DNA of 64,000 nt from Pyrococcus kukulkanii (GTDB taxonomy: Archaea > Methanobacteriota_B > Thermococci > Thermococcales > Thermococcaceae): NCBI RefSeq assembly GCF_041647995.1, contig NZ_JARRIB010000002.1:312432-376431 (forward strand). Reading direction: 5' to 3'. The position numbers were made by a program, and so were the translations under genes. The notes beneath the pieces are model-generated. The model saw only the letters and a list, made by a program, of their open reading frames with translations, was not told where the DNA came from and did no database searches. Below, one piece after another: positions 1 through 9,300 of this stretch (within the stretch, counting starts at the first letter, position 1; each line of letters opens with the position of its first letter).

Positions 1-2
1 AA

Positions 3-254
3 AAACTAAAGAAAATGTTACAAGAAGAGACTAATGAAGTGTACTATCATTGCGGCACCCCAGGACATCCAAAGTTAACGTTTGATGAAGCTTTTGAGTA
101 CGGGTTTACGTGTCCAATATGCGGGGAGATACTTCATGAATACGATAATTCAGCAATAATAGAAGAACTCAAAAAGAGAATTGAAGAACTGGAAATCGAG
201 TTAGGCCTCAGAAAACCTCCAAAATCTAAAACTAAAAAAAGTAGGAAAAAGTGA
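3..254 (+). CDS. tfe: Transcription initiation factor TFE (alpha), C-terminal part
   Basis: The frame is open to the left edge, so only the C-terminus is visible. It holds the end of the TFE zinc ribbon (a CG..H stretch, then CPICG) followed by DN and a Lys/Glu-rich coiled helix with a basic tail, the arrangement at the end of archaeal TFE-alpha. TFE assists TBP/TFB and RNA polymerase in promoter opening. The ATG at position 15 is an internal Met, not the start. The DUF2110 gene begins 6 bases after the stop, a pairing I recall as common in Thermococcales. Confidence 0.85.
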   Translation, partial: KLKKMLQEETNEVYYHCGTPGHPKLTFDEAFEYGFTCPICGEILHEYDNSAIIEELKKRIEELEIELGLRKPPKSKTKKSRKK

Positions 255-260
255 AGGGTC

Positions 261-1007
261 ATGGAAGTCATGATTCCCCAAAAGATATATGGGGACAGGA
301 GCGGGTTTAATAAGTTAAATAAAAGGTTAAAATCGTTAATTGGAGATTTAGATGTTAACTGGAAAATTTCCATAACTACAAGGCAGTGGGTTAAGATAAC
401 CCTTGAAGGGGAGGATGAGGAGATATCGATGAACCTTATTAGAGAGGAATGGGGTGAAATTCCTTATTCACTGTCGAATATAAATGAAGGGGATGTCTTT
501 TTTGGTCGGTTAATAGATCTTGGTAAAGTTGGATATGGCATTTATGTTGACATAGGAATATTAAAACCAAGACCCAAAGATGCTCTAGTCCCCTTATACT
601 GGCTCAAGCGGACATTTGGGGAAAAGCCTGTAAGACAAATGATAAGGGAGTTTGGATGGGTAGACTATCTCCCAGTAGAAATTAGAATAGAAAAAGTTGA
701 AAGACTAGCCCAGGAAATTGAAGCATACTTCACGGAGAGGTGGATCAAAAAGATAAAAGGATGGACAAGTGATAAGTACGATAAGTTATTCATCGTTGGA
801 ACGATTAGTGAGAAGGTTGAGAGGGCGCTAGTGGAAACCGGCCATAGCAGAGACGTTAGAAGGATAGAAGAACTTGGACTTATGGAAACTATGCTGATCT
901 TAAAAAAAGGAACCCACGCTCCAGGAATTATAAAGGAAATAGGACCATATATAAAGCCAGCCAAGATAGGAGCTATAAAGTTTCCTCGGGATGAGGGAGA
1001 GAGATGA
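261..1007 (+). CDS. DUF2110 family protein
   Basis: A 248-residue protein directly downstream of tfe, so probably co-transcribed with it. The middle part (around residues 75-115, with EGDVFFGRL and GYGIYVDIG) looks like an S1/OB-type RNA-binding segment, and the whole matches my recollection of the archaeal DUF2110 family, whose function is not established. The ATG is preceded by GAAGGG; a second ATG lies three codons in. The last 35 bases overlap the convergent membrane-protein gene. Family assignment is from sequence memory; a role in transcription or RNA handling is inferred from the tfe neighbour only. Confidence 0.7.
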   Translation: MEVMIPQKIYGDRSGFNKLNKRLKSLIGDLDVNWKISITTRQWVKITLEGEDEEISMNLIREEWGEIPYSLSNINEGDVFFGRLIDLGKVGYGIYVDIGILKPRPKDALVPLYWLKRTFGEKPVRQMIREFGWVDYLPVEIRIEKVERLAQEIEAYFTERWIKKIKGWTSDKYDKLFIVGTISEKVERALVETGHSRDVRRIEELGLMETMLILKKGTHAPGIIKEIGPYIKPAKIGAIKFPRDEGER

Positions 1008-1743
1008 CTAACCTAACACTGGTAGCCGCCAAAAGCAGAACAAACGCTTGCGTTGCATAGGGGATAAAGGGAGCCATAAATAGGGAGAATACCAATAATG
1101 TAAGTGTCTGTCTTTTTCTTAATATGTTCCCTTTCTCAACGTAAATTGAGTAAATAATTATAACTATGGGGACAGCAATTGCTGTTAAGATCTTGGGGCT
1201 TGGAAGCGTTGGATCTGGAAAAGAATAGAGTCCAAGTTCATGGAGTACCACGGACGTTAATACAGTTATAAAGGCATACGCATAACTCAGAGGAGTTAGC
1301 GGAAATACAATCATGTGCGCTATTGAGAGTAGAGGGAGTGGAGGAATGAATATTCCAAGGAGTCCAGATAGAATACCCAGAATTCCAGTATAAAGCGCTC
1401 TTGTAAATTTTCCAGAGGGAAGAGGTGATATCCTCAGGGCCAATACCAGGCTAAACGCTGAAAGGATTAAGATGTTAATTGGTGTGAGTCCTTCTCTTAC
1501 CTGAGGATCCATTAGGAATAGGCCAAGGATCAAAAACCCCATTTCTCTAGCAAATTTTGGTGCTAATGTAAATACCGCCGGTATTAAAATTATCATGGGA
1601 AAATACTTCTGTGGAAGAAGAAGCACATATAAAAGGGATGCTATAATCAGATACTGACTTTCTTTTGAATCCCAGATGATCGTAATTAGCAATACTGGAG
1701 CTAAAATTAAAATTAAGATCGTTAGTGATATCAAAAGCAACAC
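973..1743 (-). CDS. Multi-pass membrane protein of unknown function
   Basis: A very hydrophobic protein of about 256 residues with roughly eight predicted membrane segments and no motif I recognise. The open frame extends to a TTG at 1806, but those extra 21 codons are made of CGC, CGG, CGA and GGC triplets that Pyrococcus genes rarely use, and the DNA there is a GC-rich island (see the ncRNA entry). I therefore place the start near the GTG at 1743, immediately before the first membrane helix; the exact start is uncertain. The 3' end overlaps the convergent DUF2110 gene by 35 bases. Confidence 0.55.
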   Translation of the reverse strand: MLLLISLTILILILAPVLLITIIWDSKESQYLIIASLLYVLLLPQKYFPMIILIPAVFTLAPKFAREMGFLILGLFLMDPQVREGLTPINILILSAFSLVLALRISPLPSGKFTRALYTGILGILSGLLGIFIPPLPLLSIAHMIVFPLTPLSYAYAFITVLTSVVLHELGLYSFPDPTLPSPKILTAIAVPIVIIIYSIYVEKGNILRKRQTLTLLVFSLFMAPFIPYATQAFVLLLAATSVRLVISLPHPEETL

Positions 1744-1806
1744 CCCGATGTAGCCTGATCCAGCGCGGCCCCATCGCTTCGGCTTCAGCCGGCCTGAGCC
1801 GCGCAA
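1741..1806. ncRNA. GC-rich island, possible structured small RNA
   Basis: About 66 bases that are roughly two-thirds G+C in an otherwise AT-rich intergenic setting. They contain a strong 7-8 bp stem (GCGCGGC near 1767 with GCCGCGC ending near 1803) enclosing a smaller hairpin (CGGC-UUCA-GCCG on the + strand). In hyperthermophile genomes such islands are usually structured RNAs. On the + strand the outer stem is followed by AAA, compatible with an archaeal H/ACA ANA box; on the - strand ACA occurs 11 bases after it. I could not settle the strand, a K-turn or a guide pocket. It could instead be the N-terminal codons of the membrane-protein gene. Confidence 0.35.
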
Positions 1807-1836
1807 AGAATGATAAGAAGCAGGATATTAAAAACT

Positions 1837-2214
1837 TTAATATACTAACTTAACGTTAACCTGAACTATTTCAGGGCTTATTGTGTTACCTCTTACCGTC
1901 TTCTTCCTCCTCTCACCCTTCTCCCTTGGTCTAAATCCCGGTCCCTTTGAAAGGAGTATCCTAACTCTCCTTGGCCCATGTACGTCTGGTCTCATTGGGA
2001 AGCCGTCTTTGTCAGTTCCTCCCCTAATTTCCATTTTTACATCTTCTGGAAACTCCTTGCCAAATACTGCGTTTAGGTCTATTCCAAGCTCTTTAACTGG
2101 TATTTGGTCTCCTATCTTCTTTCCTATGAGCTTCTCTGCAGCATCTCCAGTGATTTCAATCTGCTTTGCTATCCCGCTCTTTGGGTCAGATATAACCAAC
2201 TTGAACGTCGCCAT
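1837..2214 (-). CDS. rps6e: 30S ribosomal protein S6e
   Basis: A 125-residue protein beginning [14 protein letters not shown] with the S6e signature around [15 protein letters not shown] and a basic C-terminus, matching archaeal S6e in length. It is a small-subunit ribosomal protein. The ATG has a good ribosome site (GGAGG followed by GGGAGG). The gene is single, divergent from the CWB2 sensor gene, and its leader carries a hairpin described separately. Confidence 0.95.
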   Translation of the reverse strand: MATFKLVISDPKSGIAKQIEITGDAAEKLIGKKIGDQIPVKELGIDLNAVFGKEFPEDVKMEIRGGTDKDGFPMRPDVHGPRRVRILLSKGPGFRPREKGERRKKTVRGNTISPEIVQVNVKLVY

Positions 2215-2246
2215 TTCCTCCCACCTCCACTTTCATCAGCGGGATT

Positions 2247-2271
2247 CATCGGGTTCCCCCTTAGCCCGATG
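2247..2271 (-). promoter_or_regulatory. Hairpin in the S6e leader
   Basis: On the - strand CATCGGG and CCCGATG form a perfect 7-bp stem around an 11-base G-rich loop. A TATA-like TTTAAATTTT lies at about 2279-2288, so transcription should start near 2262 or slightly upstream, putting part or all of the hairpin at the 5' end of the mRNA, about 35 bases before the ribosome site. Autoregulation by S6e is possible but purely inferred. Confidence 0.4.
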
Positions 2272-2324
2272 CATGAAAATTTAAATAGTTTAAAAACCTT
2301 GGGGTTAGAGAGGAGGGAGTTTAA

Positions 2325-3323
2325 GTGAAGAGAGTTTTAGTTTCAGTAATTCTCATGTCCATCTTCCTGGGGTATGTATATGCATCTTACCCCCAATATG
2401 ATTTAATAATTGTAAGGAACGATGACATAATAGATTACTTGATAGCTCTTCCATATTCCCACTTAATAAATGTTCCAATTCTGCCAGTAAATCCTAAGAA
2501 GTTAGATAAGGTAACGAAAGCTCAGCTATACTCATATATCCAACTTGGCAGAAATAAAATCCTTATCGTTGGAAGTGCAAATGCAGTGAGCATAAATATT
2601 GAGAATGAGCTCAAGAATATGGGATTTGAAGTTGTAAGAATTGGCGGGGCAGATAGAGCGGAGACAGCAGAAAAACTGGCCTTACATTTCTACCCAAATG
2701 GGAGCAAAGTTGTTGTGCTTGCTAGTGCTTGGGACTATGGGTCTACACTAGCAGCTGCAAAATTCGCCATGGAGTATAAGTATCCTCTGTTGTTAACATG
2801 GGAGAATCAACTTTCTCCCGTAGCGTTGGCTGGAATAAAGAGTCTTCATCCGAATATGGTCATTCTGGTTGGTCTCGGTTTAAATGAAACAATTGAGAAG
2901 ACCTTGGAGGGGATGGGATATGAAACTTATTGGATTGGGAGAGATATAGAGCCACTTCCCATAGAAACTAACACTACCACAACTCCACCGCCATCTGGTA
3001 AGGGGGCTGGCTTATCTTTCATAATGGGGATGTTGGTTGCATTCCTCATCATGGGTCCATTTATAGTTTATTTAAATAAGAAGCGGGCTGAAAGAAAACA
3101 GGAGTTGTTTGAATCATTAAACGAAAAAGAAATCGTTGTTTTAAAGGCAATCGTTGAAAATGGGGGAGAGATAAAGCAGGAAGAATTGCCGGAGATAGTG
3201 GGTTACTCCAGACCGACCATTAGCAGGATTATTCAAAGCCTCGAGAAGAAAGGCATTGTAGTTAGGGAAAAGAGCGGGAAAACATTTATAGTTAGGGTAC
3301 TAAAGAAGGTAAAGTTTGATTAG
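2325..3323 (+). CDS. Membrane-anchored CWB2 sensor with cytoplasmic winged-helix domain
   Basis: GTG start after GGAGGG. Residues 1-20 form a signal peptide; residues about 25-205 resemble a cell-wall-binding-repeat-2 (CWB2) Rossmann-like ectodomain (VGSANAV, GGADRAETAEKLA); a Thr/Pro linker follows; a membrane helix lies near 229-248; residues about 262-332 are a winged helix with a recognition segment around GYSRPTISRIIQSLEKKG. The order implies an outside ligand-binding part tied to an inside DNA-binding part, i.e. a one-component membrane regulator. Targets are unknown. It is divergent from S6e and its 3' end overlaps the convergent transporter gene by 4 bases. Confidence 0.75.
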   Translation: MKRVLVSVILMSIFLGYVYASYPQYDLIIVRNDDIIDYLIALPYSHLINVPILPVNPKKLDKVTKAQLYSYIQLGRNKILIVGSANAVSINIENELKNMGFEVVRIGGADRAETAEKLALHFYPNGSKVVVLASAWDYGSTLAAAKFAMEYKYPLLLTWENQLSPVALAGIKSLHPNMVILVGLGLNETIEKTLEGMGYETYWIGRDIEPLPIETNTTTTPPPSGKGAGLSFIMGMLVAFLIMGPFIVYLNKKRAERKQELFESLNEKEIVVLKAIVENGGEIKQEELPEIVGYSRPTISRIIQSLEKKGIVVREKSGKTFIVRVLKKVKFD

Positions 3324-4186
3324 GCTGTCAACAGCCATATACCCGGAACTATCAATCCTAAACTTACCCATATTTTCCAGTTTGGAGGTTCTTTAAGGAG
3401 AAGAATTGCGAGTAGTGTTGATATTATTGGATTTATAGCGGTGATTGGGGTTGCTATTTGAGACCCTAGCATGGCCACAGAAGATACGAACGTGTACTGG
3501 GCAATGACAAGTCCAAGCATGCCTGCAGTTGATATTATTGCCATTTCCGTGGGGGTAACTTTTCTAATTTCGGGGAAAATTCTTATAGAGGTAGCAGTCA
3601 GGCCGAGAGTTGCGTATATTATCCTTAATCCAGCCAAGGTAAGAGAAGAAATCTTATTTGAGAGCCAGTCCATTAGGGCTATGGCAATACTCCAGGATAT
3701 CGGCGTTAGGAAGGCATACAAAATCCCTTTTGGATCGGCATGTTCCTCAACTTCGGTCTGCCTTACGATAATTATTCCGAAAACTATCATTAATGCACCA
3801 ATGATTATCCTTGGGGTTATCTCTCTTCCTAAGAATATGTACGCCCACACTAACGTCCAAAGGGGATAAGTGGATGTTATTGGAACCGTTCTTGATACTC
3901 CTAATGACTTAAGAGCAGAAAAGTAGAAATAATCTCCTATAACAAATCCAAATTGAGCCGAGATGAAAGCTATAATGTGATATCTCAGTGGCATCCTTCC
4001 TATTTCCTGGAAATTGCCCCCAATTGTGAAAATAATGAGGTAAATCAGAGAAGAGGACAGTAACCTTATTTGATTGGCAATTATTGGAGTTTTATCCCTT
4101 AAGCCAATTTTAATTAATACTGAAGCTGTTCCCCAGCAAAAGGCCGAAATCAGGGCAAACAATACTCCAAGTATCATGATGGGCAT
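3320..4186 (-). CDS. EamA/DMT family transporter
   Basis: A 288-residue protein with about ten hydrophobic segments and the two EamA repeats (FCWGTASVLIKIGLRDKTP near the start; a second WS-containing half from about residue 145). DMT carriers move metabolites or amino acids across the membrane; the substrate cannot be read from sequence. Two TTAACTTAA-like tracts at about 4195-4214 lie in the shared promoter region with the divergent MinD-like gene. Confidence 0.85.
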   Translation of the reverse strand: MPIMILGVLFALISAFCWGTASVLIKIGLRDKTPIIANQIRLLSSSLIYLIIFTIGGNFQEIGRMPLRYHIIAFISAQFGFVIGDYFYFSALKSLGVSRTVPITSTYPLWTLVWAYIFLGREITPRIIIGALMIVFGIIIVRQTEVEEHADPKGILYAFLTPISWSIAIALMDWLSNKISSLTLAGLRIIYATLGLTATSIRIFPEIRKVTPTEMAIISTAGMLGLVIAQYTFVSSVAMLGSQIATPITAINPIISTLLAILLLKEPPNWKIWVSLGLIVPGIWLLTA

Positions 4187-4285
4187 TATACCACTTAACT
4201 TAAAAACTTAACGTTTCGATGAAAAATTCAATGAGAGAAAAATTATAAATTTTTGAAAATGAAAGGTAATAGGAGGTTTTTAGAC

Positions 4286-5023
4286 ATGACAAGGATAGTC
4301 TCAATAGTTTCGGGCAAGGGAGGGACTGGGAAGACCACCGTAACTGCTAATCTATCTGTGGCTCTTGGAGAGAGAGGAAAAAAAGTGCTTGCGGTTGATG
4401 GCGACTTAACGATGGCAAACCTTAGTTTAGTTCTCGGGGTTGATGATGCTGACGTTACACTTCATGACGTATTGGCGGGAGAAGCGAAAATAGAAGATGC
4501 AATTTACATGACGCAATTTGAAAACGTCTACGTTCTTCCTGGGGCCGTTGACTGGGAGCATGTAATAAAAGCCGACCCAAGAAAGTTGCCCGATGTAATA
4601 AAATCCCTTAAGGGGCAGTATGACTTTATCCTAATAGACTGTCCCGCTGGACTGCAGCTAGATGCAATGAGCGCGATGCTGAGTGGTGAAGAGGCACTGC
4701 TCGTCACGAATCCCGAAATATCGTGCCTTACCGATACGATGAAAGTCGGGATAGTCCTAAAAAAGGCGGGGCTTGCAATCTTAGGGTTCGTTCTTAACAG
4801 GTATGGGAGAACCGAGAAGGACATACCTCCAGAGGCCGCGGAAGAGGTTATGGAAGTTCCCCTACTGGCTATCATACCAGAAGATCCCGCCATTAGGGAA
4901 GGAACCCTAGAAGGAATCCCTGCTGTAAAGTACAAGCCCGAAAGCGAGGGGGCAAAGGCCTTCGTTAAGCTCGCCGAGGAAGTTGACAAGCTCGCCGGAA
5001 TAAAGGCCAGGATAATGTACTAA
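4286..5023 (+). CDS. minD: MinD/ParA family P-loop ATPase
   Basis: A 245-residue ATPase with the deviant Walker A GKGGTGKTT (residues about 9-17), switch I DGDLTMANL, and Walker B-like FILIDCPAG. These are MinD/Mrp/ParA hallmarks. I take the ATG at 4286 because AGGAGG lies 9 bases upstream; an in-frame ATG at 4253 would add 11 residues without a ribosome site. Archaeal MinD homologues are membrane-associated positioning ATPases, but the role here is not proven. It is followed after 43 bases by the GPN GTPase and then the GINS/MCM genes. Confidence 0.85.
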   Translation: MTRIVSIVSGKGGTGKTTVTANLSVALGERGKKVLAVDGDLTMANLSLVLGVDDADVTLHDVLAGEAKIEDAIYMTQFENVYVLPGAVDWEHVIKADPRKLPDVIKSLKGQYDFILIDCPAGLQLDAMSAMLSGEEALLVTNPEISCLTDTMKVGIVLKKAGLAILGFVLNRYGRTEKDIPPEAAEEVMEVPLLAIIPEDPAIREGTLEGIPAVKYKPESEGAKAFVKLAEEVDKLAGIKARIMY

Positions 5024-5066
5024 AACTTTTTAGGCTCACCTAATTTTAGTCAACTTGGGAGGAGCC

Positions 5067-5813
5067 ATGATAATAGCGTTCATGGGAACGGCGGGAAGTG
5101 GAAAAACGGCGCTAACAGGAGCTTTTGGTAAGTACCTAGAGGAGAATCATAGAGTCGCGTACGTCAACTTGGACACTGGAGTAAAAACCCTTCCCTACAA
5201 ACCAGATCTTGATGTGAGGGAGTCAGTCACGGTTGAGGAGATAATGAAAGAGGGATATGGACCAAATGGCGCCATTGTGGAGAGCTATGATAGGCTAATG
5301 GAGAAGTTTGATAATTACCTGAATGCGATACTCGAACTTGAGGAGGAAAACGATTACGTTTTAATAGATACACCCGGTCAAATGGAGACCTTCCTATTCC
5401 ATGAGTTTGGAGTTAAGTTGATGGAAAACCTTCCCTACCCTCTGGTTGTTTACCTCTCCGACCCGGAGATTCTGAAGAAGCCTCATGATTACTGCTTCGT
5501 AAGATTCTTCGCTCTTTTGATAGATATGAGGCTTGGAGCGACCACAATTCCAGCACTAAACAAGGTAGATCTCCTTGATAGGGAAGAGCTGGAAAGGCAC
5601 AAGAGGATGTTTGAGGACATAGGATATCTAACCGCGAGCCTTAAGTTTGATCCTTCAACCCAGGGTTTGTTAGCCTATAAGATGTGCACAATGCTACCTG
5701 AGGTTTCACCTCCAGTTAGGGTAATATACCTCTCAGCGAAAACTGGGGAAGGCTTCGAAGAGCTTGAAACGCTCGCATATGAGCACTACTGCACATGTGG
5801 AGACCTAACGTAA
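5067..5813 (+). CDS. GPN-loop GTPase
   Basis: A 248-residue protein with P-loop GTAGSGKT, the diagnostic Gly-Pro-Asn loop in YGPNGAIVES, G3 DTPGQ and G4 NKVD. It closely resembles the P. abyssi GPN GTPase PAB0955 as I remember it, including the C-terminal HYCTCGDL. Eukaryotic relatives act in RNA polymerase II assembly; the archaeal role is unsettled. ATG 5067 is preferred because GGGAGG sits just upstream; the in-frame TTG at 5055 lies within that site. Confidence 0.93.
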   Translation: MIIAFMGTAGSGKTALTGAFGKYLEENHRVAYVNLDTGVKTLPYKPDLDVRESVTVEEIMKEGYGPNGAIVESYDRLMEKFDNYLNAILELEEENDYVLIDTPGQMETFLFHEFGVKLMENLPYPLVVYLSDPEILKKPHDYCFVRFFALLIDMRLGATTIPALNKVDLLDREELERHKRMFEDIGYLTASLKFDPSTQGLLAYKMCTMLPEVSPPVRVIYLSAKTGEGFEELETLAYEHYCTCGDLT

Positions 5814-5862
5814 GGGCTTTAAGACGAGAAGGAGAAGTTCGAGTACGCTGGGTGAAGAGTTA

Positions 5863-6351
5863 ATGCTAACGGGCAAGGCCTTGATACCCGTCAAGGTTCT
5901 TAAATCATTCGGAAACTGGAAAGAGGGAGATATGATCCTCCTAGAGGATTGGAAGGCCAGAGAGCTTTGGGAGATGGGGATAGTTGAGGTCATTGATGAA
6001 GCTGATAAAGTAATCGGCGAGATAGATAGGGTTTTATCGGAGGAAAGGAAAAATCCTCCCCTTTCTCCAATTCCTGAAGCTCTATACGAGAGGGCTGAGT
6101 TCTACATCTATTACCTCGAGAAATTCGTGCAGGTCAGCAGAGGGAATATAGACGTTATACAGACTAAGTTGACGAAGCTTCAAAATTTGAAAAAGAAGTA
6201 CAAGATGCTCAAGGAGATAAGGTTTAAGAAAATCCTTGAGGCCGTCAGGTTAAGGCCCAATAGCATGGAAATTCTTGCGAGGCTTTCTCCAGAAGAGAAG
6301 AGGATATACCTCCAGATTTCTAAGATAAGGAACGAGTGGATCGGTGAGTGA
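5863..6351 (+). CDS. gins23: GINS complex subunit Gins23
   Basis: A 162-residue protein with the N-terminal B-domain-like part (LIPVKVLKSFGNW) and the helical A domain (PIPEALYERAEFYIYYLE), the order expected of Gins23, and very like P. furiosus Gins23 as remembered. With Gins15 and Cdc45/GAN it activates the MCM helicase at the replication fork. Its stop lies 2 bases before the MCM ATG, so it is translationally coupled to its partner. Confidence 0.9.
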   Translation: MLTGKALIPVKVLKSFGNWKEGDMILLEDWKARELWEMGIVEVIDEADKVIGEIDRVLSEERKNPPLSPIPEALYERAEFYIYYLEKFVQVSRGNIDVIQTKLTKLQNLKKKYKMLKEIRFKKILEAVRLRPNSMEILARLSPEEKRIYLQISKIRNEWIGE

Positions 6352-6353
6352 GA

Positions 6354-9300
6354 ATGGAAAGGGAAGAGATGATAGAGAGGTTCGTTAAGTTCTTCAGGGA
6401 GTACACTGAAGAAGAGGAGCCCCTATATCTTGGTAAAATAAAAGACCTGCTCACCGTAACCCCCAAGAGGTCGGTTACAATAAACTGGATGCATCTAAAC
6501 TCCTACGATCCCGAATTAGCTAGCGAGATTCTCGAGCATCCAGAAGAAGGAATTGGGGCGGCGGAAGATGCTATTCAAATAATATTAAGGGAGGAATTCC
6601 TTAGAGAGGATTTACCCAGGATACACGCGAGATTCTACAACCTTCCGGAAACCCTGTTGGTAAAGGACATTGGGGCAGAGCACATAAATAAGCTGATTCA
6701 AGTGGAAGGAGTGATAACAAGGGTAACTGAGATAAAACCTTTCGTTTCAAAGGCCGTATTTGTGTGTAAGGATTGTGGCAATGAAATGGTTGTAACTCAG
6801 AGGCCTTACGAGGGCTTTACTGTCGTAAAGAAGTGTGAAGTTTGTGGAAGTAAGAACGTTTACCTAGATGTTGATAAGAGCTCGTTCGTTAACTTCCAGA
6901 TGTTTAGGATTCAGGATAGACCGGAGACCTTGAAGGGTGGGCAGATGCCCAGATTCATTGATGGGATACTGCTGGATGATATCGTGGATACGGCAATGCC
7001 CGGTGACAGGGTTCTTGTAACTGGAATACTTAGGGTCGTGCAGGAGAGAAGGGAGAAGACTCCAGTGTTCAGGAAGGTCCTCGAGGTCAACCATATAGAG
7101 CCCGTGAGCAAGGAAATAGAGGAACTTGAAATAACGCCGGAAGATGAGCAAAAGATCAGGGAGCTAGCGAAGAGGAAAGACATAGTGGAGGCCATAGTTG
7201 ATTCTATTGCTCCAGCAATTTACGGTTACAGGGAGGTAAAGAAGGGCATAGCCTTAGCTCTATTTGGCGGAGTCCCCAGGACTTTGCCCGATGGAACCAG
7301 GCTTAGAGGGGACATCCATGTTTTACTGGTGGGTGATCCTGGGGTTGCGAAAAGTCAGATTCTGAGGTACGTCTCTAACCTTGCCCCTAGGGCCATCTAT
7401 ACCTCCGGAAAGAGCAGTTCGGCCGCAGGATTAACGGCCGCTGCAGTAAGGGACGAGTTTACTGGTGGATGGGTTCTTGAGGCTGGAGCCTTAGTTTTGG
7501 CAGATGGAGGTTACGCGCTGATAGACGAGCTCGATAAGATGAGCGACAGGGATAGGAGTGTTATACATGAAGCTCTGGAGCAACAAAGTTACCACCATGA
7601 CTTTGAGATATTATTGGCAGATGGAAGAAAGGTTAAGATTGGAGAGCTTGTTGATTCGCTAATTGAGAAGAATAGGGATAGAGTAATTGTTGGTAAAGAT
7701 ACCGAAATTTTACCCGTTGATGATATCCATATCTTGGCATACGATCTTAAAAACAAGAGGATAGTGAAAGTAAAAGCAGATCGTGTAAGTAGGCATAAAG
7801 CTCCTGAGTACTTTATAAGGCTGAAGTTCTCCAACGGAAGGGAGATAGTGGTTACTCCTGAGCACCCAATCATGATATGGGAAAATGGGGAAATTAAGGA
7901 GAAGCCAGCTGAAGAGGTTAAAGAGGGTGAGATTGCTGTTGGAGTGCGCGCTTATGAAGGGTTAATTGAGAAAGACGGTGTTGATGAAGTAACAGCAAGA
8001 CTTCTTGGCTTTTTACTTTCTGAAGGCTTTGCCTATGTGAATCCTAAAAATGGATATTATGAAGTTGGATTCACAAATACCGACGAGGAACTAGTAGAGG
8101 AGTTTAAAGAGCTTCTGCATAAACTTGGAGTTAAGTTTAATATTCAGGTAAGAAAAAGAGAAGGAGAAAAGGCCCTTTATACTATCCGTATTATTTCGAA
8201 AGAATTCTATCTAGGACTAAAAAGAGAGTTCCCAGAAATGTTCCCAGAAAGTGGAAATGAAAGGCCTGCTCGGAGGAAGAGAATTCCTGCAAAAATTATT
8301 AGATCACCGTATTACATAAAGATTGCTTTCCTAAATACATTTTTCAAGGGAGATGGGTTTGTAGATAAATATAGGGTTGGATTTACAACATCCTCAAAAG
8401 CGATGGCAGAAGATCTTCAAGATATTTTATATAGCATTGGGATATACTCATACCTATTCGAGGAAGTTAGGGGGGATAAGAAGTATTATAAAGTAATTAT
8501 TAGTGGAACTAAAGATCTTGAGCGCTTTTCTCAAATTATTAAAGATGATAAGAGGATAGAAAAAGTAAAAAGGCTCATAGAAATATCGAAGAAGAAAAGA
8601 AATTATAGGGACATAATACCTTCCGACATCCTTATTAATATTAGAAGGATATTAAATGAAATTCACATAAATGATGGAGGTCTAACTAATAACATATCTC
8701 GCTCTTACAATGCAAATAGGGAGAGAGTTAAAGAATACCTTAATAAAATCGAAAAGGAGCTTTATAGGATTAAAAATGCATTAAAGGATGGGGATATCAA
8801 AATACTAAAAAGGTTTGTCACAATAAAAGAGTTAGCGAAGTCTTTTGGTTGGCCTTACTCTACAACATTCTATAGAGTCAACAGGAGAGAAGAAGAAACA
8901 ATAAAAGCCCTTTTTGAATTTGCAACTAAGAAAATTGAGAACATCGAAGAAGAACTTGAAAAAATTAAAGGAATAGTTGATGGCAATATTAGATTTCTCA
9001 AAATTGTAAAGGTAGAAAAGATACCCAACAAAGATTGGAAGTGGGTATATGATGTAACAGTCGAACCTTATCACCTCTTCGTATCCCATGGATTAGTACT
9101 TCATAACACGATTAGTATCTCAAAAGCGGGCATAACAGCCACTCTAAATGCTAGAACAACTGTTATAGCAGCCGCAAATCCAAAACACGGTAGGTTCAAT
9201 AGGATGAAGCCGCTCTTCGAGCAGATAGACCTTCCTCCTACACTACTAAGTAGGTTCGACTTAATCTTCGTTCTCGTTGACGAGCCTGACGAAAAGCTGG

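Noticed and set aside
1744-1806. N-terminal extension of the membrane protein from TTG 1806
   Set aside because: Codons are unlike the genome's usage and the DNA forms a strong stem; kept only as an alternative.
2229-2271. C/D box sRNA in the S6e leader (TGATGA and CTGA on the - strand)
   Set aside because: The boxes overlap each other and no second box lies at a sensible spacing.
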